From Tetracladium setigerum (Eukaryota; Ascomycota; Leotiomycetes; Helotiales): a stretch of DNA of 64,000 nucleotides. Position 1 is the stretch's first letter, and every line of letters starts with the position of its first letter. Location: NCBI GenBank assembly GCA_031472005.1, contig PZJY01000012.1:558001-622000 (forward strand), written 5' to 3'. The notes beneath the pieces are model-generated. The model ran no database searches. It was not told the origin of the DNA and saw nothing but the letters and a program-made list of their open reading frames with translations. The position numbers and the translations under genes were made by a program. Shown one piece after another: positions 1 to 11,755 of this stretch.

Positions 1-648
1 GACTTGTCTGTCCTCTTCGTCCCGGTGGGTGAGGAATGTTTACCAGGCGAGATCAATCATCAGTCATCATCACGACCCATCGGACGTCGTCATGATGATG
101 AGAATACTATACTATACTATACTATACCAAGTACTGTACTGTACAGTACTAGTCATTTCCGTCCGACTTGTCTGTTCTCTTCCTTCCTGCTGCCGGGAAT
201 GCTTCTTCAGGCAGACAATACTACACTTTCCATTCCCAAGCAATGTCCAAACCAAACAATTAGTTGCAATGGTAGAAAAGATGGGACAGATTTGAGACCA
301 ACTGTTTCAACTAACTTTTTTGAGAGAATCTCTTTCTTTTTGTTTCGTTAGAAAGAAAAGGACTAACTAAAGGTTACATATACATATACAGTCAAAACTG
401 TGCGCGCTAAAAACATCATACAGATGCGGGTATTGCTCATGAAAACATCGTCATGATACATAGTGGTGTTTTAAAACAAAGGAAATTCGTCAATAAATCT
501 GGCGTCTTGCCAACCAACCCCAAAACACATCTCAAAATCCACATCTTCATGCCACATTAACCACCCTTTTGGAGAGATATTCCCATCTCCCAACCTCCCA
601 ACCCAATTTCATTTCATATCTCATTACTCCCTCCCCGCACCAACTTTT
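1..648. other. Gene-free left flank
   Basis: No coding region is supported here. The stretch holds a short ACTAT tandem run at about 104-126, followed at about 130-150 by an inverted GTACTGTAC-type palindrome. The right part is the 3' flank of the minus-strand membrane-protein gene that ends at 649. Confidence 0.6.
104..126. repeat. ACTAT microsatellite
   Basis: The pentamer ACTAT is repeated about four times in tandem. It lies in non-coding sequence and is directly followed by overlapping GTACTGTAC palindromes. Confidence 0.8.
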
Positions 649-2118
649 TCACCATCCCTCACCCCTTGCCGCTGCGGCCGCTGCCGCTGATGTTTTCCTC
701 TTAGTATACCCAGACATACTACTCCTCGGCGTGCCATTTAACACAAAATCCGGAATGGGCGGCGTCAGCGTCCTCTCACCCTCCCCACCGCCTGCACCAC
801 CAAGATCAAGCTGCGACCACTGCCTCTCGCGTTCCTCACGCTCAATGGCAAGCCTGATGCTATCAAGACTAGCACTATGCGCAAGCGCACTCGGAAGACT
901 ACCACTTCGCATGCGAGCGAGTGACCTGAGACTCTGGCGATCAGAGATGAGTTGGCCTGCGCCTGGAGCGGCAGTAACGATGGTCCCAGGCGTAGCGGAT
1001 GGTGGAGGTTCAGGAGAGTCGGTTCTGAATAGAGGGTGGATATGGCTCTCGTGTTTTTGGGTGGGACTCCTCTCAGGGCTCGTTGCTCTTGATGAGCGTT
1101 CCTTGTAGCTGCTCACTCCGGCGAGACTGCGACTTCTTCTCCTTGAGATGATTGGTGGAGGTTCCAGGTCCATGGGGAAGTCTAATGGGCAGCCTGGGCT
1201 GGGACTTCGGCTGTTTGTTGGGCTTGCGGGAATGGTCTCGAGGAATCTTGGTGGAGTGGGAGAGGCGGATTCAACGGCGTGTCTTGATTGTGCGTCGACT
1301 GTGGAAGTATCCCATGAGTCGAAACCGTCATCGGCGTGGACGATGGTCTCGTGGTGACTGTCGATGGATGTTCCGCGGTAGGGTGATTTGCTGATGAGCT
1401 TTGTCTTCGAAGATGCGGGTCTCATTGCTTGCGAGAAGGATGATCGTATTGAGCCCATTGTATCCGAACCAGCGCGAGACCGACTGCCTGATGACGATGG
1501 AGGCGTCCTAGACAATGTCTTCTCGGGATATGAAAGTCCACTCCCCTGTTTGGCATTGGGCGTTGATGGAAGTTCCATATCCTCGGTGATTGACTCGTCA
1601 CGCCCTTCAGCATCTGTCCGATATGGTTGAATCTGTTGCTGGAAGTCTCTCCTCTGAAGAATAGCGACGCAGAAAACAAACGCAGCTTGCGACACTAGAG
1701 CCACGGCCCAGGCAATAAAGCCTCCAGCTACCAACTGCTTCACAGTCGCTCCCAATATCTCCTCTGGCAATACCCCTCTACTTCTCACCAACCCAAACAT
1801 GGTCGCGGATGACGCCGCACCCAGCAGACTAAACGTCCCACCTATTCCCGCCAACATGTATGTGTATTTCCTCCCATGACCAAGGTCCTGAATATGCGAT
1901 CCATTGCGGTATCGAACATGCCTTACCGCCAACAACACCAACAGTGTAACAGTCGTTGCTTCCAAACTCGACGCAACGATAGCGACGGTCCTCACGCCCG
2001 AATCCGGCGAGTTTTGCGTGAGGGATCTCGAGAATATGACATCGAATGTCAACAAGGCCAGTCCGCTCGATACAGACAACACCCCAAACACCAGAGGCAA
2101 AGATCTTTCAACAGCCAT
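649..2118 (-). CDS. Four-helix fungal membrane protein with Ser/Pro-rich tail
   Basis: One uninterrupted exon encodes 489 aa. I chose the ATG at 2118 (MAVERS...), because the open frame extends only three codons further upstream and has no other ATG. The first 155 residues hold four hydrophobic helices at roughly 5-28, 40-64, 83-110 and 128-153, a MARVEL-like layout. A long polar tail follows, rich in Ser, Pro and Arg (repeated SPSP, SRSR and TPP patterns), which looks disordered and a likely phosphorylation target. It ends in a seven-alanine run and RGEGW. I see no catalytic motif, and the tail should face the cytosol if the family topology holds. The function is unknown. Upstream lies an unusually long non-coding stretch that may carry its promoter and leader. 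Confidence 0.8.
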   Translation of the reverse strand: MAVERSLPLVFGVLSVSSGLALLTFDVIFSRSLTQNSPDSGVRTVAIVASSLEATTVTLLVLLAVRHVRYRNGSHIQDLGHGRKYTYMLAGIGGTFSLLGAASSATMFGLVRSRGVLPEEILGATVKQLVAGGFIAWAVALVSQAAFVFCVAILQRRDFQQQIQPYRTDAEGRDESITEDMELPSTPNAKQGSGLSYPEKTLSRTPPSSSGSRSRAGSDTMGSIRSSFSQAMRPASSKTKLISKSPYRGTSIDSHHETIVHADDGFDSWDTSTVDAQSRHAVESASPTPPRFLETIPASPTNSRSPSPGCPLDFPMDLEPPPIISRRRSRSLAGVSSYKERSSRATSPERSPTQKHESHIHPLFRTDSPEPPPSATPGTIVTAAPGAGQLISDRQSLRSLARMRSGSLPSALAHSASLDSIRLAIEREERERQWSQLDLGGAGGGEGERTLTPPIPDFVLNGTPRSSMSGYTKRKTSAAAAAAARGEGW

Positions 2119-5100
2119 TGCAAACAAAAGGGTTCGAGAATGCGATGTGTTCGTTCGTGTGAGACGGATCTCGGGAGAGGTGGCTGGCAGACGGTATATG
2201 AATGAACCCGGCGTTCGCTCAGTGATGCGGGATCGAAACAGTACCTATGCAAACGCAACTGTTCTCTCTCTTTGCAAACAAAAACAATTGCTCCAACCAC
2301 AAAACGAGGTTTAAGCAATCAAAACAAAACAACCCACTCTTATCTCTTCTAGAAAAACAATCGATGTTTCTTCTTTCCCGCAGAATAGATCCAATCTATC
2401 TGTTCCAGCAAAGCAAAGAAGGTTAATTCTTCAGCTCCCCTCCTCGGAACAAAAAAGCAGTGACACCAATCTCTCTTCCAGAGATGTCGTGCCTCCCAGG
2501 TTTCAGGTTGCTTGTCCCACCAGCACTGCACTTCCAGCTTTTGTCCGGAAGACTTCTACGCCGTCGATTTTGTTTTCCGGATTGTGGGATTTGATTGTAT
2601 AGTACGGGGTGTGGTCCGTGTGTGTAACGAGTATAGCACAGCACACACCGGACGAAAAAGTTGAGACGCAGTTTCAGGCACACTGCGTTCGGCTCGTTGC
2701 AGTAGCAAGAGTGAGAGAGCAGTGTGGTGATGTGAATGAATGAAAATAGAAGCGAGAATGCCGCGGGTGTGCAAATTGTGTATGGTTTTCCGATTGCGTG
2801 GGTAGTGAATTGATTGTTATATTGCTTGCTTGCTTCCTGTTCCAGCTAAGTGGTCGGAAAAGAGGTCGCTCGGGAGTGTTTAAGTAACCGAGTGATTGAT
2901 ATATTTGAATCTGGGGTAAACGAGAGATGGATGTGGATGGTCGTTTCGTGGGCCTGGTGGGGACCTGATATTGTATCGGTACCTCGGTGTGGTGTTGGTC
3001 TGTGTGTGTTTGTGTTTACAGTCTGATCGACACCCCGCCTTTTTCTCTCTCTTTTTGTGACTTCGTCTAAAGAATGTGTTTGTTGGTGGAAGAATAATAT
3101 AAAATGAATCTCTCGTAGTGCGTGTCTCGTGTAAATTCCAGTTGGTTTCTTCCCTTCTTCCCTTTTTTTTCTTCCAAACGAATGTATTTTTTCTTTCTTC
3201 TCTCTTTTCTCTGTGTTCTTCCTTCTTCCTCCGCTCTATCTACACAGAAGAGAGAAAGATTGACTGATCAAGTGATCTGATCGAGTGATATCGAGTGAGT
3301 GATTGGGATGGAGATATCGAGGGAGAGATGGCGAAAAGAAAGAAGAATGAGGAGCTGAAAAGGATGATGATAAACAAAACAAACACACGCGATTATCCCA
3401 ACCCCGATCAGATGCCAGGAAACGCGTCCGGCTCGATTATTGTCGGTCGACGCGCTCTTTGGGACTGGGCAGAGGCAATGTAAATAATATGTGTGAGGTA
3501 TGGGTGTGTGTATGGGTGTGTATGGGTGTTATGGGTATGCGAGTGGTTTGGAACGTGGGATGACCGGCACCATAAAAAGCCACAGTGATGCAAGTCCCGG
3601 GGTAGCTCTCCGTCTTGGTTGGTTGGTGCGCCAGGCGCGGGGTTGTGGTGGGAAATTTCGAATATTATTTTGGCCCGATGTCAGCAAAGCCAAAAGTAGC
3701 TAATAAAAGCAAAAAGAGACTTCGAGAGACCTTTGACTTTTAGTTGGTCTCTTTTTTTGCTATCGTATCGTTCCTCTTCTTAGGCTTCTTTTAATCCTCA
3801 ACGGCGGCGGGAAGAAGATGAGTATCTCGTGGGATTGTCGCGTGGCAAAGAGATTGCGATTTCCACTTTTGGCTGGTTGAGAATAGTCCAATTGCGCTTT
3901 TAGAGCTTTTTTGGGTTGCAGCTGAGTGAGGCCCTGAAGAACGGAATTGCAAGTAGAGTTTTTCCTTCTGGGAGGTTGTTTCTGTTTGTGATTTGCCTGG
4001 TGGATTGGCGTGATCGATCGATTGATTGCAATGGACCGAATTGGGTGTTACAATAGGGAGGAGGAAGGAAGCGAATATCAAAAGTTTGTTGTTTACTTTG
4101 CTGGAGCTGGCCCTGGAATGTGGCGGTTGATTGGGTCTGCGGCAATGATGGGAAGGAATTCAAAACCTCGAATTGGGTTGGGTTTGAGCAAGAGTTGATT
4201 GCTAAGGTATTCGTGTTTCCTCTTTTCCTGTGCTGGGCCAGGTAATTGGGTGTGTAATCTTGAATCGGATCGGGGTTTGCGAACGGCAGCGTCGGCGGCT
4301 GAAGGAGGGAAGGATGGGAAGAGTTTCGTGATACCCAATATATTGGTATGTACATGTACAGGACAAGATTGTACTGTAGATGCAGACAGGGCTGAAGCGA
4401 CCTTTTGTTGAGGCCGGGCCGTGGGCTGGGAAGGTAATGAATGGATGAATGAATCAATGAGTGGATGAATGTAGGTATGTAAGGTAGGTAGGTAGGTATG
4501 ACCTGCTCTTCAATTGGACAAGCAGAAAAGAAGGGAAGCGAGACGACTATCGACACCAGGAAGATAGAGTTTTTACTGTACTTGCTTGCGCCCTTTGGGA
4601 AGAGGGAGAGGATTGTGAGGGTTTAAAGAAGGAAGAGAGAGTGAAGATCTCGAGAGAAAGGTATGATGACCATCCGACGGAGGAGAGCCAGGTCCAGAAT
4701 AATCTGTGCTTTGTTTACATTTATCAAAACAGCAACTGCTTGAAAATAGCAACCAACGACCGGGAGAGGGAGAATCAAAACAACCAAATTTTGTTTTTTT
4801 GTTTTTGTTTTCTGTGAGCAAGGAACACTCCTGCTATTATCGTCTGTCAGGTAATGGGGAATCCACACCTTGGTACGGGGCGGATTTACTGTGGAGCGAA
4901 TGCCCTTGCCCTCTCCCCATCTTTACTTTTTTTTCGCTGTACCTTTTGTCTCTTAAGGTACTGTAAGGGAAAGGCGATTCATAGCGAAGGTGCAGCCAGC
5001 GTATGGAGGACAAGAACTGTGGCTCTGAGGCGTTCGTTCCCCCTGCTAGGTACCAGGTACATGCGAGTAACAGGAGCAGTAGTAGTAAGAGTAGCGAGGG

Positions 5101-8100
5101 ACAACTAGGACGAAGGGAAAGGTCAAGAGAAAGCACAGATCGATAATGTACCTAGGTACCTAAGGTACAGACCGCACAGTAGTATTCTTCGCTCCGACTA
5201 CTGCATATGCTGCGACGACGTGCTCCAGCCAAACACGCCGCGCGGAAATTAGGCGTCATGGATTTGGATTTTGACATCTGAGCGCTCAGCAGAAGCACAG
5301 AATCACAGAATCACAAACAATCATCATCCATCTGCATTCTACACAGAACATCGTACCGAATACCCGACAGCCCTGGTAGAGAGAGAGAGGGGGAGGTAGT
5401 GTAAGGGAGTTCGAATTCTTTCAAGTTCTTCTTCTTCTTTTCTTTTTAACCAGCAATATCTTTCCATTTCCATTCTTTTCTTTTCTTCGATTTATTCGGG
5501 ACGTCGACGTCGTTTCAAATTGCCTGGTCTGTGTCTGTGTGTGTGTGTGTGCGTTGCATTCTGGTGCCTGCCGAGAAACATGCCCTTTCTTCAGCGATCA
5601 TGCCAGTAAGCTTTTCTCTTCTGCGAAAGGATCAGCTTCCTAAAGTTCCGCGATTGGACAACACGCACAACGCCCTGCTTTTTCCTAGCCTTGATGGTGT
5701 GGAGATCGATCCCATCAGTCTCCCACATCATCGAAATTTCGGCCTTTTCCCTTCCAAGGGTCTGGAAGGGCTGGAAGGGCTGGAAGCAAACCGCGTGGAT
5801 CTCGTTGGAAATGAGGTGTGCAGTGGTGGTACTACTACTGGATGACGGCACTACTCAGCTAGGGTAGAGTGCTGGTTGGTGGTGGGCGACGAGAACTTCT
5901 TGCGCCATATATTAATAATATTGGAATGATGTGCAGCACACTGGAGAAAATGATGATGGGGGCCAAATCATCATCTTCTTCCTTCCAGGAGTCGAAGGAG
6001 TTTGCAGATCTACAATGTCACTCATCACTAGCAGCTTTGAGTTTGAAATCGAGTTGCAGGAACCTACAGTACAGTTACTGTAGAGTCTCGAACTACTGTA
6101 CTTCGTAGTTCGTACGGACCGTGAAGAGGACTCTTCCCCAAAGATCCATCCATCTTTTGAGTTCAAGACATGCAGTTTCCAACGGCGGTGGTAGATTACT
6201 AAAGTAAAGGTGGGTGCGTGCATCATCCTCAGGGCTTCTCCAAGTTCCAACAAGGAAGACTCCTGCAAAACTCGCTCTTCCTCCGGGGGAAAATCAAGGC
6301 ACCATGAAGCATTCTATGGGCACTCTATGGGGAAAACTTGCCACGAGCCCTCATCAATCTATTAAATCTTTTCCAGGAAATCCAAATTGCACAGAGAAGA
6401 AGCCGTTTTTTTTGTTTTTTTTCCACGCGAAAGGTGGGTGACAACGGGTCGTTGTGGTGGTTTTGCCTTTCGACAAACTTAATAAATGGGGAAATTTATC
6501 CTATATCACATTCGAGATATAACTTGCTAACGTGCAAAAACGCTGCTTGATAAAGTGGGAAGTTGGCAGCTGGTTAAGATTACCTCGGAAGTAAGTCTGA
6601 GTAGTACGGGAGTATTATCGGACCATTTTATTATTTTCCTTGCAGCGTTCCATACTTCGTTACTTCATTACTCTCCGAGACTCCCGACCGAATTCCTCCT
6701 GGCTACTACTCCCGACTCCCGAGTCTTCCCTTGCTGACTGAGAGATTTGAGATATGAGATTTGAGAGTTGCCGATGGCTGAAATTGTTTTTTCCCTTTGT
6801 CGGTGACAGCCCGACGGGTGAGGAGGAGCTCAAGGGGTCGAGAAGGGGAGGGAAGGGCCTGCAACTATCATGTTTGGAGATTATCGCGAGATTTAATTTG
6901 ACGACGGTACGGAGATTTCAACTTGCTGGTGGCTTTGACTATCTTGGACCTTTGAATTCATCAATACAAAGCTGAGCCCTGATCTTTCTTCCTGCGAGAT
7001 CAAGAGGATAGATGATATCCTGAGACTCTTCAGAGGGAGGGATTGGCCTTTACGATTTTGAGATTGAATCCAAAGGATGGATGGAGCCTTTCCTCCCATA
7101 AGAGTCGGGATATGACCACCTTCAATAATCAAAGAGCAGTAAGAACGATGGTACTGTAATTCGGCAGTTAGTAATGGATTGATGAGTTGTAAAATCCGGA
7201 AGCTTCACATACACAACAATATTCCAAGTCATCTCTCTCTCTCTCCCCACATTACGAACAAGTACTGTACCAATAATGCAAAACCCATCAAAAACTTCCT
7301 CGCCGCCTCCGCCTCCATGACAGTAGTACCCCCGCCAAATAATGCCCCGACACGTTTATAATAATCAGCCGTTATAAACGACATTCTTGCGAAGGGGACA
7401 AGAAACGAAGAAGAAATCATTCCTTCTAGCTCGGTGGTGGTGTGCACAGACAGACACTCTCCTCCACAGACACACCTCCACAGACCCTACCTACCCTCAG
7501 ACCATCCATCCCCAACGACCAAGATGAAACACCACAGCCAGCATCCCCCCTCTCTCTCCTTCTCTTTGAAAAGATTATTCCAGAGCCCCTTCCTTAAACA
7601 AAAAAAAGAAAGGAATTGTTCAAATTGAATAAAATCAGGCCATCATCAATCAACAATAACCAAAGGCCTATCAAGAAACAAGTCAGGGTGTTTTTTCTGA
7701 GACTTGAGACTTCAAAACGTACGATGTTGCAATGATCGTGCCCTAGCACTACTTTGCTTCTTTCTTTTTACTATGGCACCACAAACCTTTGACTTATTTC
7801 TTCCGAAAGGCGTTTTCTGTCGTTCGTCCGCATTTCTTTGTTTGTTTTTTGTTTTGTTTTTTGGAAGGGAGGGGAAGTTTTGAGGGAAGTTCGGATGGCA
7901 TTATGGGAATGAAACTGGGGAAAGAGGAAAGAGGGTGAGAGGGGGTTGAACGAGTTTGAACCAGTTGTGGTTTGGGGGTCTGTGGTGTACTTCACATACA
8001 TGCATGTTCTCTCAAGTGGTGACAAAGCTGTTTTGTATCTATTTTTGTTGTTGTTGTTGTTTACCTTTCGTTATGTTGTGTTACCAAAGCGGAAGGAGAA

Positions 8101-8489
8101 GCGTAGTTTCGATGGACTGGATTATTGCTTCGGTAGAGGTAAACAGTTAGTGTTTGGATATTGAAATTTTTTGATAGAGCGAACGCAGTCATGAAAGCAT
8201 TTCTTGTCATTTTTTGGTGTACCCATTGTAGCACCAAGCATTCTAAGTGGAATTATTGGAAGGGGAGTTCTACTTTCGTACCAGAATATTTTGGATGGAA
8301 TTTGATTGAGATGTCTCTCTCAGTGAAGAGAGGTGGTTTACCTCCAACTGAATCTCCAGACATTCTCCTCAATTAATTTACAAAGCATGTTTCGAGTCAA
8401 AGTGTTTAGAGACTCACTCGCAACTTATTCAAAAGCTATCTTATCTTATTTCTCCAACTAACAGCCAAGTGGCTAGCTACACAAGCGTA
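2119..8489. other. 6.4-kb region without a supported gene
   Basis: No frame here gives a protein I recognise or a phase-consistent exon chain. The first kilobase is pyrimidine/purine-skewed sequence typical of a fungal promoter and leader, and belongs to the gene ending at 2118. Simple repeats include TG-rich runs near 3500-3540, GGTA repeats near 4480-4497, a GT microsatellite near 5536-5551 and TTG repeats near 8045. A TACCTAGGTACCTA palindrome cluster lies at 5148-5170. Long untranslated leaders or a non-coding RNA are possible. Confidence 0.5.
5536..5551. repeat. GT microsatellite
   Basis: A near-perfect alternating GT run in non-coding sequence, preceded by GTGTCTGTGT. Confidence 0.75.
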
Positions 8490-9631
8490 TCACACGTACT
8501 TCTCCAAGAACTCCAAACCCTTCTGGACATACACCTTCGTCTGCACAGCAGGATTCAAACCATGCTCCGACCCAGGAACTGCCACCATTTCCGTCTCCAC
8601 ACCAACTTTCTTCAAAACATCTAAAAAGGCGATGGAATCACTGATGAGGACCATCGAGTCCGCATCGCCATGTATAGCAATAGTGGGCGGGAAGCTCGCC
8701 GTGATATCCTGCAATGGGCTGTACACAACGCCAGATTCTTGTGTGAGTACTTCTTGATATTTGCCTATTTTCATTTCCAAATGTTAGTAACTTATTCTTT
8801 CTGTATCTCTCAAAAGGAAACCCCCATTGTTTTTGGAGGTTGGGGTTTGGAATTTTTGTGTTTGGAATTTGGGAATTCTCACCTTCGCGAATCATCCAAA
8901 ATACCAACCCCACACGCCCCTTCATATCCTGCAAAGCGCTAGAATCATCCCAGATGGGAGGTCTCCCTTTCTCAAAATAGTGCGCGTAATCCGCTGAATC
9001 GAGAGCGTCAAGTGGCACGCCAGCGATCTTGCTGCCCAAAGGTCTGCGCTCTGCGTACGTTTTATCGGTTATGTTCACCATGCCGTATAGGTTCAGAAAG
9101 GCCTTTGGATGAATGGAAGTCCATATTTTACTTGTTTCAATGCCGACGAATGCTCCTATTTTTTTGGACAATAATTAGCAAAAGATGTGCCATTTTCTAT
9201 ATATAAAAAACCAATATCTTTTTCTGGTGGTCAAAATAGATAGAGTAAGTGGGGTTTGGTTTTCGTTCTTTCATACCTGCACTCGCACCAGCAATTGCCA
9301 AACGATTCAAATCAACACCGACTTCTTCATGATGTTCAAGCAACCAAGTCTCCAGTGCAACTGCATCATCTCGAATCTCCTTGACGCCGGATTCGGGTAG
9401 GAGATGGTAATCCACGGATAGTAATGCCCAGTCTTGTTCATGGAAGAGAAGCAGATTGTGGGCTAGGAACTTGCGACTCCCAGCCACCAGTCCTCCGCCG
9501 TGATAGAATATCAGAGTTTTGTATTTCTGGCTGCTTGAGGGACTGTAGTTGGCAGGTGCGTAGAAATCGAGTTTGATGGGTCGGCTGTCGTCTTCGGAGT
9601 ATGTGTATTCGATTGGGGCTGGGAGAGTCAT
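8490..9631 (-). CDS. Alpha/beta-hydrolase (HGGG esterase/lipase-like)
   Basis: Three exons (9631-9277, 9155-8883, 8764-8490) join in phase to 300 aa. The introns are 121 and 118 bp with GTATGA/ATAG and GTGAGA/ATAG borders. The start is the ATG of MTLPAPIEY. The oxyanion-hole motif HGGG lies near residue 44. The nucleophile elbow GASAG spans the first splice junction. Asp in HGDADSMV and His in GSEHGLN complete a Ser-Asp-His triad near the C-terminus. No signal peptide is visible, so it is probably cytosolic. The family (hormone-sensitive lipase/carboxylesterase-like) hydrolyses small carboxylic esters. The natural substrate cannot be read from the sequence, and neighbours do not suggest a pathway. 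Confidence 0.88.
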
Positions 9632-10065
9632 TTTGATTGAATTTTGATTGGGAGGTGTGGTATGGAAGTTGTTGGTTGATGAGACAGTGAAGGTTGTCGA
9701 AGAAACTTGTTGTACTAGAGTAGAGAATTTAGAAATGATGAAGACGGCTTTGATGAATGTTATATACTATCTTCTATATGTACTATCCTAGTATATTGTG
9801 CGGACAATACGTGCTTCGCGATGCCACCACACAAGTAAGCCACTTCGGTGGTCGGGGCAATGGCGGTGGCCAATCTAAGGCAGGTGCAGTGCAGTGCAGC
9901 AACGCCCAAAAAGCCGTCAAATTATTCCAGCCATTTCATCCCATTTCTAACAAAGAGAGCTTTGAAGTATCCGAGATGTCTCCTTGCCATACTACTATTT
10001 ACCAAGTTTTATGTCGGCGTTAAGTTTAAACATCGTTCGCACATCAAATAATGGACCTTGAATTA
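9632..10065. other. Intergenic, promoter side of the hydrolase
   Basis: The first part is the upstream region of the minus-strand hydrolase. No additional gene or RNA is seen. Confidence 0.5.
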
Positions 10066-10712
10066 TTAAGGAGTGTTGCGCTTTGAAATGCGATGGAGAC
10101 TTTTGAGAATCTCCCGATTGGCTTTGATCGTTTCCTGTGAGCTGGAGGCACAGAAATACACGTGAATAGATGAGAGAAGACTCCTTCCACATTGGACATC
10201 TAGTGGCGGGGAATCATTTTGTGAGTTACCAATCCACTCTGTCCCTACCAATTAATAATTCAGGACATTGGGGCTTTTTGAAGCTTTTGGCCGAGGAAGG
10301 GACCTGCTTACCTACCCCACCTCTCTTCACAGGCACGCTCGTACAAGATCACCGAGTGTTGTTGATATTCAAGAATGTGGAGCACCCTTCTATCAACATC
10401 ATCATATGCATCTGCTTTGTCAAATACTCGATGTATATCAGCAAACGTCTCCCACGACGGACATTTCCCTTGCTGATTCGGACATTCACCAAAACACCAT
10501 TTCCGACAACCACCACGATCAGTGCCAATTGCTTTAACTAATGCGGCTGGCAATTCGAAGTTATAATCGAGCAACTCTGGAAAAGGCAGGCTGGGAAGAG
10601 AGTCGAGCTCAAAGTCCGAATGTCTTAGTTCTTCCTACCAGTCGGGACGTATCCTCGAAGACAGCGAAATGGAGGTGTGATGGATGCGACTTTCAAAGAT
10701 GATGCGTCTCAT
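10066..10712 (-). pseudogene. Damaged small cysteine-rich gene with in-frame TAG
   Basis: An open segment (10634-10312) with protein-like composition contains a cysteine cluster (CRKWCFGEC...GKC). It joins in phase, through a 170-bp intron with GTAAGC donor and CCTCCAG acceptor, to a last exon (10141-10066) coding a basic helix and ending at TAA. Upstream the same frame runs back to an ATG at 10712, but a TAG at 10637-10635 interrupts it between Trp and Glu. A CAG-to-TAG change would explain the stop. Downstream of that TAG there is no Met in the frame, so no intact start is visible. Alternatively, TAG could be a 3' splice site of an upstream exon I could not place. The family is unknown and the whole model is tentative. 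Confidence 0.35.
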
Positions 10713-11755
10713 AGAGCCACTTTACCTAAGTACCTTAGTCTTTGATCATACGATGATTGACAGTAACCGATTTCCGAATTTTCTTGTCTAGGACGAGATC
10801 GAGAGCTTTCACCACTCTGTCATTGGACTATGATCAGTCAGTGATGAGATTTTAAAGTGGCCGAGAAGTTTACTGAGGATTGTGCAAAATGTTTAATCCT
10901 CAATGTGAGCGTCCAGATACCAATACTTAATTTCGCAAGCAGGTCACCAGAATTCAAGCTATGCTTCTGGCATATTAGCCACCTTCGAAACTGGTTGCAG
11001 ATTGCAAACTGTTGAACTAAAGCCCGAGGAAAGGAAAACTTGCGGGATAATGAAGTCGTACGGTATGCATGTGGAATAATGATGCCACAGTAGTTGAGTT
11101 CTGGTGTCGTTCAGGTCCCCTTCCGCAAACCTTTCGCCGACCTTCTGTCATTCTTCCACCAAGGATTCTAGACCAACGATGGGTGAAGCGCCACAAGCGC
11201 CTCTAAAATCACAAATCTCCAACCTCCACAAACACACCTCACATCTCAATTGTCTCTCATCAACCCAACTTCGGTACATCCCGATACTGTAGCCCGAAGC
11301 GTTTACCTCCGCTTCTGAGACTTATCTCTGGTACCAAATAGCCAATCGAACGTCCCGAGAATCTGCACAGAAGCCTCACAGAACACGTTCTTCCGCGGGA
11401 AGTGACGAACATTTGAGGCTTTCTTGAGGCTTGCTGAAACCACGTTTTCACGCCCCATCAAAGCATTGAGCGGTCAGCAACCATCGGCCATGCCGCTGCC
11501 AAATTTCTTTAGCAACAGGTCACTTTCCCATCCTCCTCATGAGAATACCATGGTTCCAAATAGGAATAGTTCGAACAGAAGTCTGAGATTGGGTGGTGAC
11601 ATGTCCATCTCCCGCGACTGCATGGAGATAATGGGTCTTCATCTTTGTGTGGCCCAATCATCGTTGATTAATGATCAATACTCGAAATTCTCTGTTCCGG
11701 GCTGGCGGGTGGTTGTACCGCACAGGTCTGTACCTAGATTGTGTTTGTAGTACAA
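10713..11755. other. Intergenic with unresolved coding-like patches
   Basis: Both strands contain short open stretches, and on the minus strand two frames look coding-like at about 10780-11160. They cannot be chained in phase to each other or to the damaged gene at 10066-10712. The last few hundred bases precede the plus-strand 2EXR gene. Confidence 0.4.

Noticed and set aside
569..1108. Plus-strand open frame of 179 codons
   Set aside because: It lies antisense within the coding region of the four-helix membrane protein and lacks any motif or start context.
10780..11160. Minus-strand coding-like patches upstream of the damaged gene
   Set aside because: Two different frames look equally protein-like and neither joins in phase to the downstream exons, so at most one is real and I cannot choose.
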